Positions 47,790-59,781 of a DNA stretch of 64,000 nt are shown here, in pieces (position 1 is the first letter of the stretch; each line of letters begins with the position of its first letter). A program made the translations under genes and the position numbers. Below the pieces are notes generated by a model. That model did no database searches. It was given only the letters and a program-made list of their open reading frames with translations, and was not told where the DNA came from. Source of the DNA: Nelumbo lutea (lineage: Eukaryota > Streptophyta > Magnoliopsida > Proteales > Nelumbonaceae); NCBI GenBank assembly GCA_022828595.1, contig JAKGHH010000005.1, positions 22,147,875 to 22,211,874 on the forward strand. The letters are read 5' to 3'.

Positions 47790-49190
47790 TGTTAGATAGT
47801 TTTGTATGCCCTTAACTTCAATCAAAATTGATGTACTTTATGAGTTTATTGTAAATGAATAAAAGTACATATTTGATTCATGTTCCCTTGGTATGTTTCT
47901 GTGTATTACCCTTAAACTGGACACTTATTGAGACTCGTGTTAGTTTAGAATGTTCACAGCCAGTGGGTCGGTCTGGGGAGACCTATCCTGACAAGGCTGA
48001 CACTGTGGTGCCACCAAGTCGGTTGGGGTGGCTTGTCTCAGCTACCGGGGTGAGACCCTAGGCACATATAGTGTGGGATTAATTGAATCTTTGAACTGGA
48101 CCAGATTTCCAGTATTGCCCTGGACCATGGAGATTGATGGGCAAAACTGGAAAGTTACACCCGACCCCTAGACTCGATTATGATACTGCACTAGGTGTCG
48201 GATCGGGTTGTCTTTGATGTACCAATCAGTGAGATCCTTAGCGGGGATCAAAACCTGGGTATGTTGGGACAATTCGAGAATTCATCTGAGTGGGTGATCA
48301 TAGTGACAGGATCAGCCCCTTTGTCGGACAAAGGTAATGATCGGGGATGCACTCTCACTGTTGGAAACCAAGACTGTCGGCATCCGATTTCAACCGTTGA
48401 AATTTGTTTTGCAAAATATATTTTATATGAGATATAAAAGTATATATATTATGGTTTCTAAAATGTTTGCAAAAGGGTTTTAATTCCCTGGATCCATATA
48501 AGTCGAGAGTGCAACACTATTCCTTGCAGCCGAGGGAGAGGTCCTCTCTTGTTGGGCAGTGTATGATCATTATGGGCTGAGAGGTTAAGTGTAAGACCAT
48601 TGAGGATAATACCTGATGGGCTAATCTTGCATCTTGGCTTGGCCCAGGGACCACTTAGGGTAAGTGTTGGGCCCATAGAGCCCATTTGATGGGTTTCAAG
48701 GGGTGCACTGTCTTTAACAGTGTATTCGACTAGGCCTTGTAACAAAGGCTGGGCCGAACCCATGTGGCTGATGTGTAGATCAATGCTTGGGTCCCACGCC
48801 ATACAAGGAAGCCCAACTGGGTAGCAGTTAGGAAGGTTAAGTGAGCACATAAGCTTAATGGGCCTAAAACCCATTTCGAACTGGGCTATTAATTTAGTTA
48901 ATTAAAGGGGCGAATTCTGAGATGGATTAGATCTAGAAACCTCCTAATAAGATTAGGATAAAGCTAATCTAATCTGTAGATAAGATAAGGGTTTATCCTT
49001 ATCATTAGAAGAGAAGGCTGATCCAAATATGATTTGGATAAGCACCTCCTAATGGGATTAGGAGCTGATCTTTTCAAGTTAACAAAAGAAGGAAGGGGGC
49101 GGCAGCCTTGAGAGAGACGAAGAAACACATCAGATCCTCTTTAGTGCTGAAATCAAGAAGAGAGAATTCTGCACCCTGCGAATACTCTCT
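47790..49190 (+). repeat. Cop-7 LTR, end missing (family A)
   Basis: Co-linear with the Cop-1 LTR up to GCGAATACTCTCT. U3 dyads at 48930-49070; about 50 bases of module 1 are lost near 48928. Confidence 0.88.
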
Positions 49191-49576
49191 GAAGATATAT
49201 ATGTGCAGCAGCCGCAAGGCTTCATTGTTGCAGGTCAAGAAAACATGGTATGTAAACTTAATAGATCCATTTATGGACTTAAGCAAGCTTCAAGAAGTGG
49301 AACATCCATTTTGACTCTGCTGTCAAATCGTTTGACTTCGAACAGAATCTAGATGAACCCTATGTCTACAGGAAGTGCAGTGGAGATAAGGTTACTTTAT
49401 TGGTTTTGTATGTAGATGACATTCTACTCATTGGGAATGATGTAGGAATGTTAACTATAGTGAAAGTATGGCTTTCACTGCAATTCTCCATGAAATATCT
49501 TGGAGAAGCCTCCTATATACTGGATCTTCGACTCTATAGAGATAGATCGAAGCGGATAATAGGATTATCCCAATCT
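49191..49576 (+). pseudogene. Cop-7 RT fragment
   Basis: Begins at EDIYVQQPQGF, has CKLNRSIYGLKQAS, then a frameshift near 49300, then intact YVDD (LYVDDILLIGND, near 49415) and LGEASYILDLRLYRD. Interrupted by Gyp-5 after LSQSAY. Confidence 0.88.
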
Positions 49577-49581
49577 GCTTA

Positions 49582-51070
49582 TGATAGATATAAATATATA
49601 ACCCTAGCAAGTGCACTAGTGATGTAGTAAAATAGTATTGTTCCCATGGGGATTTAACAAAATAAGTATTAGAATCACAGTCTTTCCTAATTATTTGGAC
49701 AATCGAAATTTAGATTTAAGGAAACAAGAACTAATAAAAATTGGAAAATAAAAACAAGGGTGATCACTAATCGAATATGCAGATACTGGAATCGCTAGGA
49801 CTTTTGGTCCACCTAACCAATGCAATGAATATTGATGGGTCCAATTATCCAAGACTAATTGTTATTCCCATAAACTGAGATTTTCTCCAATTTATTTAAT
49901 ATTCTCTCTCGAGATATACTAAACCTACTCCCATCACGTAACCCTTCGATCTCTCGAGTAAAGCTCTCAAGATGGAAGTGCATTAAGTCCAAAAAAACCA
50001 TTAAATTCAGATGAATCATGTATATATATCTCTATATACCATTCAATTCATACTATAAATTATTCTGTCAATTATGTGAATTCCTCTCTCAATTCATTCA
50101 CATAACCCAAATCAATTAAGAGGTGGCCAAGCTCTTAATTGCATTAAGCACAATAATTCATAGACTATATGGAAATCACAATCTTGGATAAATCAAGAAA
50201 ATAAAAATATATTCATTAACATGGTTAGGCTTTCCATAGCCCTAGCAAGAAACAAATCAGTTCATGATGGAAGAATTAAAACAAACAAAGGGGAAGAAAG
50301 TACTCTTGAATTCACCCATGGTGCTGAGATCTCTTCTTCTTGAAGTTTTTTGAATTCTTAAACCTTTCTTTAACCCTTCTTGACCGGTTGCTCCTTGCTT
50401 CTTGATTCAAATCAGAAGTTGAATGATTGAATGATTCAGTGATCAAGTGATACCTAAAGCTGGTCCACCCCCTCCGTTATATAGATTAAAGGGGAGGGGG
50501 TGGTCTCCTACTTCCTCTTGAAGTTTATCTTACAAGAATAGAAAGTTCTATCCTAATTCTAACATTATCTTTCTATCTCTTGAACTCAATCCCTTTTTCA
50601 CTCTAAGATTACATCAAGAATTTAAATCTAGAAGGATTCTTCTTAGTTTCTTGTTCTTGGATTCGTAATAGACCTCCTCTACGAATTGGGCTTCAGCCAG
50701 GCTTTTCTGCGAGTTGGGCTTCAACTGCGGATTGGGCCTTCCTACGAAATTGCCCCAACTTCGGGCCCAAATTAGACTTTGATGCAAGCCGAATCTGCAA
50801 AAGCCCAAAACAAAAAAGTTATGGCTTTTTCTCTTATCTTTCTAGTGGATCTTGAATCAACCCATTCAGAGTTCAGAGACGCGAGTTAGGTCCATAACAC
50901 TGAATGATGTCGAAACAGTGAAAAATCATCCGATTTGTCTTTCTTTGCTCTTGATGCCTTCTTTCATACCCTGAAACAAAATACAAGAGATATGAGTCCA
51001 ATTAGATGCTAATTTAGTATAAAAGACAGAATAATTGGGGATAAAAATATGATAAATTCTACTCTCATCA
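49582..51070 (-). mobile_element. Gyp-5: solo Gypsy LTR (1489 bp) in Copia RT
   Basis: Sense start TGATGAGAGTAG, end ATATCTATCA. Flanks GCTTA (49577-49581) and ACTTA (51071-51075), one mismatch. The RT text continues correctly on the right (CTTACATTGACA), so this is a true insertion. Related to Gyp-3 and Gyp-4 but clearly diverged. Reverse TATA box TTATATAG at 50477-50484. Confidence 0.88.
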
Positions 51071-51083
51071 ACTTACATTGACA

Positions 51084-51487
51084 TATGATTTTCCCTTTGG
51101 CCTCTGTCAAACAAGGTTCAGAGCCGTTTTCAGGTAAACCTTTCTGTCCAGTGAGTGTTTACCCATCATATTCGTGAACGCCAAGGTACCGTGAGAGAGT
51201 TCCCATTTTCTGGTGAAGTCCCTCCCACATCGGTGGCTGAGACAAACCACCCCAACCGACTTGGTGGTGCCATAGTGTCAGCGTTGTCAGAGTAGGTCTC
51301 CCCAGACCGACCCACTGGCTGTGAACATTCTAAACTAACACGAGTCTCGTTAAGTGTCCAGTTTAAGGGTATTACATAGAAACAAACCAAGGGAACATGA
51401 ATCAAATATGCACTTTTATTCATTTACAATAAACTCATAAAGTACATCATTTTGATTGAAGCTAAGGGCATACAAAATGGTCTAACA
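51084..51487 (-). mobile_element. Cop-8: reverse Copia remnant, leader joined to LTR start
   Basis: 51084-51234 matches leader just upstream of gag; 51231-51487 matches the first 250 bases of a family-A LTR, ending with sense start TGTTAGACCA at 51487. A deletion with CGGT shared at the join removed the rest of the LTR and the primer site. At 51083 it meets Cop-7 RT head-to-head. Confidence 0.82.
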
Positions 51488-51750
51488 CTGCCCACAGTCC
51501 CTGGGTGTTATAAGGTGGCTTGGCCCAGGGACCACTTAGGATAAGTGTTGGGCCCATAGAGCCCATCTGATGGGTTCTAGGGGGTTCATTGTCCATAACA
51601 GTGTATTCGGCCAGGCCTTGTAACAAAGGCTGGGCTGAACCCAAGTGGTTGATGTGTAGATAAATGTTTGGGTACCACGCCATACAAGGAAGCCCAACTG
51701 GGCAGTAGTTTGGAAGAATAAATGAATACATAACCCTAAATGGGCCTTAG
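51488..51750 (+). repeat. Copia LTR fragment (+)
   Basis: Middle of a family-A LTR from CTGCCCACAGTCC to AAATGGGCCTTAG. Cop-8 appears inserted before CTGCC, but no partner CTGCC with the missing left half is present. Confidence 0.8.
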
Positions 51751-52360
51751 GGTGCAGAATTCTCTCTTCTATGATCTCAGCTCTAAAGACAAGACTGTTG
51801 CTGGTGATTGTGTGTTGTGTCTAAAGGCTTCCGCCCCCTCTTCCTTTTATAGACTTAAAGGGATTAGCTCCTAATCTCATTAGGAGTTGCTAACCCAAAT
51901 CATATCTGGATTAGAAGTCCCTTTAAGATAAGAGATAACCCTTATCTTATCTGCAGATTAGATCAGCCATCTCCTAATCTAATTAGGAAGTTTCCAAATC
52001 TAAATCTCATTTAGATCTTGTACTCTCTGAGTGGATAGGGTGTGGGCCCAATCCTATCAGCTGATCTTATCTCATAATTCACTCCTTAATGACTAATCAA
52101 ATTAGCCCAGTTCGAAATGGGCTTAAGGCCCATTTAGGGTTAGGTATTCATTTAGCCTTCCAAATTGCTGCCCAGTTGGGCTTCCTTGTATGGCGTGGGA
52201 CCCAAACATTAATCTACACATCAGCCACATGGGTTCAGCCCAGCCTTTGTTACAAGGCCTGGCCGAATACACTATTATGAACAGTGCACCCCCTGAACCC
52301 CATCATATGGGCTCTATGGGCCCAACACTAACCCTAAGTGATCCCTGGGCCAAGCCACCT
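51751..52360 (-). repeat. Cop-10 3' LTR, left part
   Basis: Reverse family-A LTR from GGTGCAGAATTC to GGGCCAAGCCACCT. The next expected sequence resumes at 58925 after about 20 missing bases, so Cop-9 lies inside this LTR. Dyads at 51860-52010. Confidence 0.82.
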
Positions 52361-53134
52361 GGCCCACACCCTATCCACTTAGAGAGTCCAGGATCTAAAT
52401 GAGATTTAGATTTGGAAACTTCCTAATTAGATTAGGAGCTGGCTAATCTAATCTACAAATAAGATAAGGATTATCCCTTATCTTAAAGGGACTTCTAATC
52501 CAGATATGATTTGGGTTAGCAACTCCTGATGGGATTAGGAGCTAATCCCTTTAAGTCTATAAAAGGAAGAGGGGGCGGCAGCCTTTAGACACAACATCCA
52601 ATAGACTCAAGTCTTGTCTTAAGAGCTGAGATCACAGAGGAGAGAATTCTGCACCTTGCAAATTCTTCCTAGCCGCCTCCTTCCTACAGCCGCCGCCATA
52701 AGCAGTTCGATCTCCTTTGCTTGGGAGAAATATAGATTGGATCTTGAATCCAATCTTTTGGAGAAAAGATTGGTAGGAGTTGTATTCACAAGCCGTCCAA
52801 GTGATTCTTGGGAAGAATCAAGTTCTTAGGAAGGACACTGCTGATTTTGCTCCACTTTGCACTGCGCCATCTTTAGTGGGAGCAGATTTTGGTTTCTTCC
52901 TTGAGCATGAACACCTCCATTGGGAGATACTATTTCTCTGTACTAGATATTATCTCTCTCTCTCCTCCTTTTGGTTCAGTTCTTGTTCATTTTGTGGTTC
53001 AAGAATGATCATTGAAAATGAGATTTTCTAAATAGGGAATTCGATTCCCAATTGAAGGGAAAGAAATATTTTTGAAATTCCCCCCTTTATTCCACAATCT
53101 TGGGCATCCATATGATGGATTTCCTATCCCTTCA
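52361..53134 (+). repeat. Cop-9 5' LTR, last 774 bp
   Basis: Begins GGCCCACACCCTATCC and ends ATCCCTTCA. Keeps the dyad modules and the TATA box at 52558. Confidence 0.88.
52558..52565 (+). promoter_or_regulatory. Cop-9 5' LTR TATA box
   Basis: TATAAAAG followed by GAAGAGGGGGCGGCAGCC; the same word occurs in the 3' LTR. Confidence 0.65.
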
Positions 53135-53135
53135 G

Positions 53136-53154
53136 TGGTATCAGAGCCATGGTT
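53136..53154 (+). other. Cop-9 primer-binding site
   Basis: TGGTATCAGAGCCATGGTT, one base after the LTR. Confidence 0.93.
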
Positions 53155-54850
53155 CAAATCTTGAACCATTCTTTTTCAGATCTGAACCTGCGCAAATAGG
53201 GAGAAGGCGTTCTATCCAATTTGCGCAGATATGGGTTTTTTGAAATTAGTTCCCAAAACAGATGGGCAAATAATCTGAAATTAATTTTAAATAAATCTGT
53301 TTATTATTTAGAATAGTTCTTTATAATTTTCTTGATTTATGGGCTGTTCGTACAAGAGGACATCAAAATCTTGTTTTGCATAGGGAGAACTCCAAGATTT
53401 GTAGTTTATTGAATTTATTTATTACATTTGGTCTGTAAATAATATTTTTTATTTTTAGATTCAAAGTATAGGCATTCGATCTGATGTAATAATTAATAGA
53501 AATAGGATTTCTATTTATTTTTAATTCTGAATCGAAGATGGCGGTGCAGAGAAGGAGATTTCGCAGATGGGAGATTCGCTATCTGCGATTTGTAGTTTGA
53601 GAAACAACAATCTGTGAACTAACATTTGTTTTGCAGGATGGAGTGTGCAAACAACCATGATTAACTGTTTTTGTTTTTCTTTTATGAGTTATTTAATTTC
53701 AGATTATTTTCTTGAATTAAGGATTTAATTAAAAATCAAACCCTAGACCCATTCGAACCAAGATTGGTTCAAACTGTTTGGACCAACACTAGGGTTTAAT
53801 CAAGGCTGAAAGTCAGCCCTAATTTTTGCACTAATGGGCCTAAGGATTGATATTTAATTAAATGGTTAACTCGGCCCAGCCTGTAAAGGCCCAGTTTTAA
53901 ATAGTCAAAACTGCAAAAGCTCATTTTAAAGGATAAAGCTATATGGGCCAAACTGGGTAACCCTAATTCAGCCGGTATACCTAGATAATATTAATGGTTA
54001 ATATTATGGAATTTTAACGGGCTTCCAATGGGTCTTACAAATAATTAATTGATTGGATCAATTTATCCCTGCTTGAGATGTATGGATGTGTGATGTGCTG
54101 CGTACATGGGCCATAAGTGCTTGGCCCATGCTCATTCGACAGTGGCTCTTGCGCACACCATGGCTGAATGCACATCATTGCCATGGTGGGCCCCACACCT
54201 CATCAAGAGGTTACGTGCAGAACCCTAACTGATTTAAGGCCCACCAAAATCTGGCTTTATGAAAGTCAGTGGGAGCCACTTTGGTTTGACCTAAATCAAA
54301 CTAGGGTGTAATTATTTGTTCCCTCCAGCTAATATGAGTGCATGTGATAGGGAGATTCATACGATGAACTCTCTAAAGGCCTTCCATCATTAGCATGAGG
54401 ATGGGTCCTTCAGTAATGAGGAGACGCACTAGAAAATTGGCTATCCATTTGCTGTTGGGCTTGTCTGAGTGTTTCATAAGATGATAGGTGCGTCATAGAC
54501 CGATGTGGGAGGGGCTTCACCAGAAAATGGGAACTCTCTCACGGTACCTTGGCGTTCACGTATATGATGGGAAAGAAAGGTTTGATAGAGGCCAAAGGGG
54601 AAACTAATATGATGAGTGGATATGATCCTTCACAGAAAGGTGGTGGGGTTATGCAGCTGAAACAGTTGGCTCCATGCACCCTATGTGATTTCCCACATTT
54701 TTAGAGACAACCTATAGTCTCCATCACTGAGAAAGGAGGGAAGTCTCAGAGATGAATAAATGGAAATGGATCGTAGATTAAAAGTCATATATATGAAATG
54801 AACATGAATCAAATTAGGTTGTGGACTGATGTTTGCTCTATTATCAGAAA
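53155..54850 (+). other. Cop-9 leader
   Basis: 1.7 kb, no supported ORF. Hairpin 1 is intact (arms 54105-54113 and 54122-54130); hairpin 2 is truncated by a small deletion after GCCATGGTGG. Two short deletions lie near 54570-54590. Confidence 0.82.
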
Positions 54851-56963
54851 ATGGCAAACAGATATTTTGCAAAGCTTCTTGACGATAACAAGCTTAAGGG
54901 CCCAAACTACGCCGACTGGTACAGGAACCTTATGCTGGTCTTAGCTTTAGAAAAACTGGACAAAGTGGCAAAGAATCCTGCCCCGGAGCGTCCGGGTGAC
55001 AAGGCTTCTGAGGCCCGAAGGAGAGACTATCAGGAATGAGAGGAGAAAAACTCCCTAGCCCGGTGTTACATCATCGCCTCCTTGGACAACCCAATATAGA
55101 GGCAGTTCGATCAGATCGAACTTGCCTAGGACATATTGGACAGCCTGAGGATGATGTATGAAGAGCAGAATCGTTCTACTCGGCAAAAGGTCTTGAAACA
55201 GTTCATGACCACTCAAATGTCCAAGGGGCAACAAGTTCACGACCATTGTCTTCGGATGATGGGTTACATCAATGAACTGAAGGCTGAAATCCCCAAGAAG
55301 AGAGTCCGTGATATAGTTAATCCCATGTGTCTGTGGCATTACCGACTTGGCCACATCGGTGTTGACCGAATCACAAGGTTGGTAAAGGATGGTCCTTTGG
55401 ATTTTCTAACTATAGAAGATGTTCCCACTTGTGAGCCTTGCCTGCAAGGCAAGATGACGAAACAGACATTTAACGATAAGCCTGAAAGATGTACAGGCAC
55501 ACTTGACCTAATACATACTGATGTATGTGGTCCCCTGAGTGTTAGGACATGAAATCAACACGTGTATTTCATCACCTTCACAGATGATTTCTCACGATAT
55601 GGTTACGTGTACCTAATGAGACACAAGTTTAAATTCTTTGAAATGTTCAAAGAGTTCAGACAAGAGGTCGAGAAACAGTTGGGGAGAGAAATTAAAGCCC
55701 TTTGATCTGATCAAGGTGGCGAGTATCTCTCTGACGAGTTCAGGAACTACATAAAGGACAATGGGATTGTATCACAATTAGCTCCTCCTGCTACACCACA
55801 ACTTAACGGTGTTTCAAAGAGGAGGAATAGGACCTTATTGGATATGGTCCGGTCACTTCTCATACACTCAGAGTTACCCACATCCTTTTGGGGTTATGCA
55901 TTAAAGACTGCGATTTATGTGCTGAATCGGGTTCCAACCAAATCTGTTCCGAACACTCCATATGAACTTTGGACCGGAAAGAAACCAAGTGTCAAACACT
56001 TGAAGATTTGGGGTTGTCCAGCACACATTAAAAGAATGAGTGCAGACAAGTTGGAATCCAAGACCAGTCGTTGCCTATTTGTAGGCTACCCAAAAGGCTC
56101 TGTAGGTTATCTTTTTTATGACCCAAGTGAGCAGAAAGTGTTCTGCAGTCGAAATGCTCAGTTCTTGGAGACCGATTATATCCTGGACACCCATCGTCAG
56201 GAAATTGTTCTTGATGAGGAGAGCTCAGGAGCAGTGGGAGATGTCCCACAAGTTCCAGGTAGTGACCAACCTAGAAGATCCACTCAAAGAAAGGAAATGT
56301 TCCTTTCAGGCACGAAGTCACTCTCTCCAAGAAGATGTCTCCCCAGACTTCTGAGGAGATTGATGGCAGGAAGGACGTTCCCTATGCCTCTGCCGTAGGG
56401 TGCATCATGTATGCCATGCTGTGCACTAGCCCTGACATTGCTCAGGCAGTGAGTGTAGTAAGCAGATTTTAGGCCAACCCAGGGCAGGAGCATTGGACTG
56501 TTGTGAAAAACATACTTAAGTACCTTCGAAGGACAAAAGAGTTTTGTCTAGTATTCGATGGTAGCTCACAACAGATCCAAGAGTATACAGATATCGATTT
56601 CCAGTCGGATCCAGATGATAGAAAGTCTACATCTGGATATATTTTCATGATAGGATCGTGTGTTGTTTCCTGAGTGTCTACAAACAGGGGTCCTAAGTTG
56701 CAAATTAATAGTCCACAACCCAAACTGAGCGCATTGCCGAAAGTGAGGCTGCCCTATGAATGAAGGTGTTCATTCCTGAATTTGAAATTCAGCACATCAC
56801 CCATTCCATTGTTGTATGACAACACTGGACCTACGGGAGGATGACAATAAGAGGTAGCACCAGCGGAGAATGTGGTAGACCCATTGACTAAGCCACTGAC
56901 ACAGAAGTGTTTGAGAAACACGTGGAAACCATGGGACACCGACTAGTACCTGATTGGACCTAA
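54851..56963 (+). pseudogene. Cop-9 gag-pol with gag-integrase fusion
   Basis: ATG 54851. Stops at 55037 (TGG to TGA), near 55097 and 55127. At 55281-55284 gag (NELKA) is joined in frame to pre-integrase (EIPKKR) at shared GGCT, removing the end of gag, zinc knuckle and protease (780 bases against Cop-1). Integrase has Asp in HTD and SDQ, but Lys replaces the catalytic Glu (VSKRRN, near 55826); stops near 55549 and 55705. At 56284 integrase is joined to RT C-terminal sequence (KKGNVPF region), out of frame, so the RT core and YVDD are gone. RNase H 56540-56963 is badly degraded. Confidence 0.88.
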
Positions 56964-56966
56964 ATG

Positions 56967-56977
56967 CAAGTGGGAGC
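56967..56977 (+). other. Cop-9 polypurine tract
   Basis: CAAGTGGGAGC before the 3' LTR. Confidence 0.85.
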
Positions 56978-58924
56978 TATTATACAGTTTTGTATGCCCT
57001 TAGCTTCAATCAAAATGATGTACTTTATGAGTTTATTGTAAATGAATAAAAGTGCATATTTGATTCATGTTCCCTTGGTATGTTTCTGTGTAATACCCTT
57101 AAACTGGACACTTAATGAGACCCGTATTAGTGTAGAATGTTCACAGCCAGTGGGTCAGTCTAGGGAGACCTATTCTGACAAGGCTGACACTGTGGTGCCA
57201 CCAAGTCGGTTGGGGTGGCTTGTCTCAGCTACCAGTGTGAGACCATAGGCACATACAGTGTGGGATTAATTGAATCTTTGAATTGGACTAGATTTCCAAT
57301 ATTGCCCTGGACCTTGGAGATTGATGGGCAAAACTGAAAAGTTACACCCGACCCCTAGACTCGATTATGATGCTGCACTAGGTGTCGGATTGGGCTGTCT
57401 TTGATGTAGCAATCAGTGAGATCCTTAGCGGGGGTCAAAACCTGGGTATGTTGGGACAATCAGAGAATTCATCTGAGTGGGTGATCATAGTGACAGGATC
57501 AACCCCTTTGTCGGACAAAGGTAATGATCGGGGATGCACTCTCACTGATGGAAACCAACACTGCAGGCAGCCGATTTCAATCGTTGAGATTTGTTTTGCA
57601 AAATATATTTTATATGAGATATAAAAGTATATTAATTATGGTTTCGAAATGTTTGCAAAAAGGTTTTAATTCCAGGGATCCATATTTGAGAGAGTGCAAC
57701 ACTGTTCCTTGCAGCCGAGGGAGAGGTCCTCTCTTGTCGGGCAGTGTATGATCATTATGGGCTGAGAGGTTAAGTGTAAGGCCATTGAGGACAATACCTG
57801 ATGGGCTAATGTTGCATCTGCCAACAGTCCTTGGGTGTTACAAGGTGACTTGGCCTAGGGACCACTTACGGTAAGTGTTGGGCCCATAGAGCCCATCTAA
57901 TGGTTTTCAGGGAGTGTACTATCCATAACAGTGTATTCGGCCAGGCCTTGTAACAAAGGCTGGGATGAACCCATGTGGCTAATGTGTAGATAATTGTTTG
58001 GGTCCCATGCCATACAAGGAAGCCCAACTGGGCAGCAGTTTGGAAGGCTTGATGAATACATAACCCTAAATGTGCCTTAAGCCCATTTCAAATTGGGCTA
58101 ATTTGATTAGTCTTTAAGGGGCGAATTTTGAGATAAGATCTGCTGATAGGATTGGGCCCACACCCTATCCACTCAGAGAGTCCAATCTAAATGTGATTTA
58201 GATTTGGAAACTTCCGAATTAGATTACGAGTTGGCTGATCTAAGCTATAGATAAGATAAGGATTATCCCTTATCTTAAAGGGACTTCTAATCCATATATG
58301 ATTTTGGTTAGCAACTCCTAATGGGATTAGGAGCTGATCCCTTTAAGTCTATAAAAGGAAGAGGGGGCGGCAGCCTTTAGACACAAAATCCAACAGACTC
58401 AAGTCTTGTCTTCAGAGCTAAGATCACAGAGGAGAGAATTCTGCACTTTGCAAATTCTTTCTAGCCGCCTCCTTCCTACAGTTGTCGCCTATAGCAGTTC
58501 GATCTCCATTGCTTGGGAGAAATATAGATTGGATCTTGATTCCAATCTTTTGGAGAAAAGATTGGTAGGAGTTGTATTCAAAAGCGTCCAGGTGATTCTT
58601 GGGAACAATCAAGTTCTTAGGAAGGACAGTGCTGATTCTGCTCCACCTTGCACTGCGCCATCTTCAGTGGGAGTAGATTTGGGTTTCTACCTTGGGTGAT
58701 AACACTTCCATTGAGAGATACTATTTCTCTGTATCAGGTATTATATCTCTCTCCTCCTTTTGGTTCAAATCTGGTTCTGTTTGTGGTTCAAGAATGATCC
58801 TTGAAAATGAGATTTTATAAATAAGGAATTCGATTCCCAATTGAAGGGAAAGAAAAATTTTTGAAATTCGCCCCCTTTATTCCACAATCTTGGGCGTCCA
58901 TATGATGGATTTCCTATCCCTTCA
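56978..58924 (+). repeat. Cop-9 3' LTR (family A, 1947 bp)
   Basis: Starts TATTATACAG, as does the Cop-10 LTR, so the two belong to one subfamily. Ends ATCCCTTCA. Dyad arms AATCTAAAT 58184-58192 and ATTTAGATT 58196-58204. Confidence 0.9.
58350..58357 (+). promoter_or_regulatory. Cop-9 3' LTR TATA box
   Basis: TATAAAAG, matching the 5' LTR. Confidence 0.65.
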
Positions 58925-59767
58925 GGCAGATGCAAGATTAGCCCATTAGGTATTATCCTCAATGGTCTTACACAACCTCTCAACCTATAATGATCATACA
59001 CAGCCCGACAAGAGAGGACCTCTCCCTCGACTACAAGGAACAGTGTTGCACTCTCTCAAGTATGGATCCCGGGAATTAAAACCTTTTGAAAATCATTTCA
59101 AAACCATAATTTATATACTTTTATATCTCATATAAAATATATTTTGCAAAACAAATCTCAACGATTGAAATCGGCTGCCGGCTGTCTTGGTTTCCATCAG
59201 TGAGAGTGCATCCCCGATCATTACCTTTGTCCGACAAAGGGGCTGATCCTGTCACTATGATCACCCACTCAGATGAATTCTCTGACTGTCCCAACATACC
59301 CAGGTTTTGACCCCCGCTAAGGATCTCACTGATTGCTACATCAAAGACAGCCCAATCCGACACCTAGTGCAGCATCATAATCGAGTCTAGGGGTCGGGTG
59401 TAACTTTTCAGTTTTGCCCATCAATCTCCAAGGTCCAGGGCAATACTGGAAATCTAGTCCAATTCAAAGATTCAATTAATCCCACACTGTATGTGCCTAT
59501 GGTCTCACACTGGTAGCTGAGACAAGCCACCCCAACCGACTTGGTGGCACCACAGTGTCAGCCTTGTCAGAATAGGTCTCCCCAGACTGACCCACTGGCT
59601 GTGAACATTCTACACTAATACGGGTCTCATTAAGTGTCCAGTTTAAGGGTATTACACAGAAACATACCAAGGGAACATGAATCAAATATGCACTTTTATT
59701 CATTTACAATAAACTCATAAAGTGCATCATTTTGATTGAAGCTAAGGGCATACAAAACTGTATAATA
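58925..59767 (-). repeat. Cop-10 3' LTR, right part
   Basis: Sense start TATTATACAG at 59767. Almost the mirror image of 56978-57820 in Cop-9. Confidence 0.88.
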
Positions 59768-59778
59768 GCTCCCACTTG
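59768..59778 (-). other. Cop-10 polypurine tract
   Basis: Sense CAAGTGGGAGC, directly before the LTR start. Confidence 0.85.
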
Positions 59779-59781
59779 CAT

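Larger units (their letters stand above)
47790..51083 (+). mobile_element. Cop-7: Copia LTR joined to RT, interrupted by Gyp-5
   Basis: LTR start TGTTAGATAG is inserted in Cop-6 integrase (preceding bases CTGAT). The LTR runs to 49190 and is joined directly to RT, so the LTR end, primer site, gag, protease and integrase are deleted. RT continues across solo LTR Gyp-5 for a few bases and then meets reverse leader DNA. No matching CTGAT was found to the right. Confidence 0.82.
52361..58924 (+). mobile_element. Cop-9: Copia element inside the Cop-10 LTR
   Basis: Forward: 5' LTR remnant 52361-53134, primer site, leader, gag-pol 54851-56963 with two large deletions, polypurine tract, full 3' LTR 56978-58924. 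The start of the 5' LTR and about 20 bases of target are missing, so no duplication remains. Confidence 0.88.

Noticed and set aside
47785..47791. CTGAT as the target duplication of Cop-7
   Set aside because: No second CTGAT at the end of a Cop-7 LTR, because the right end is missing.
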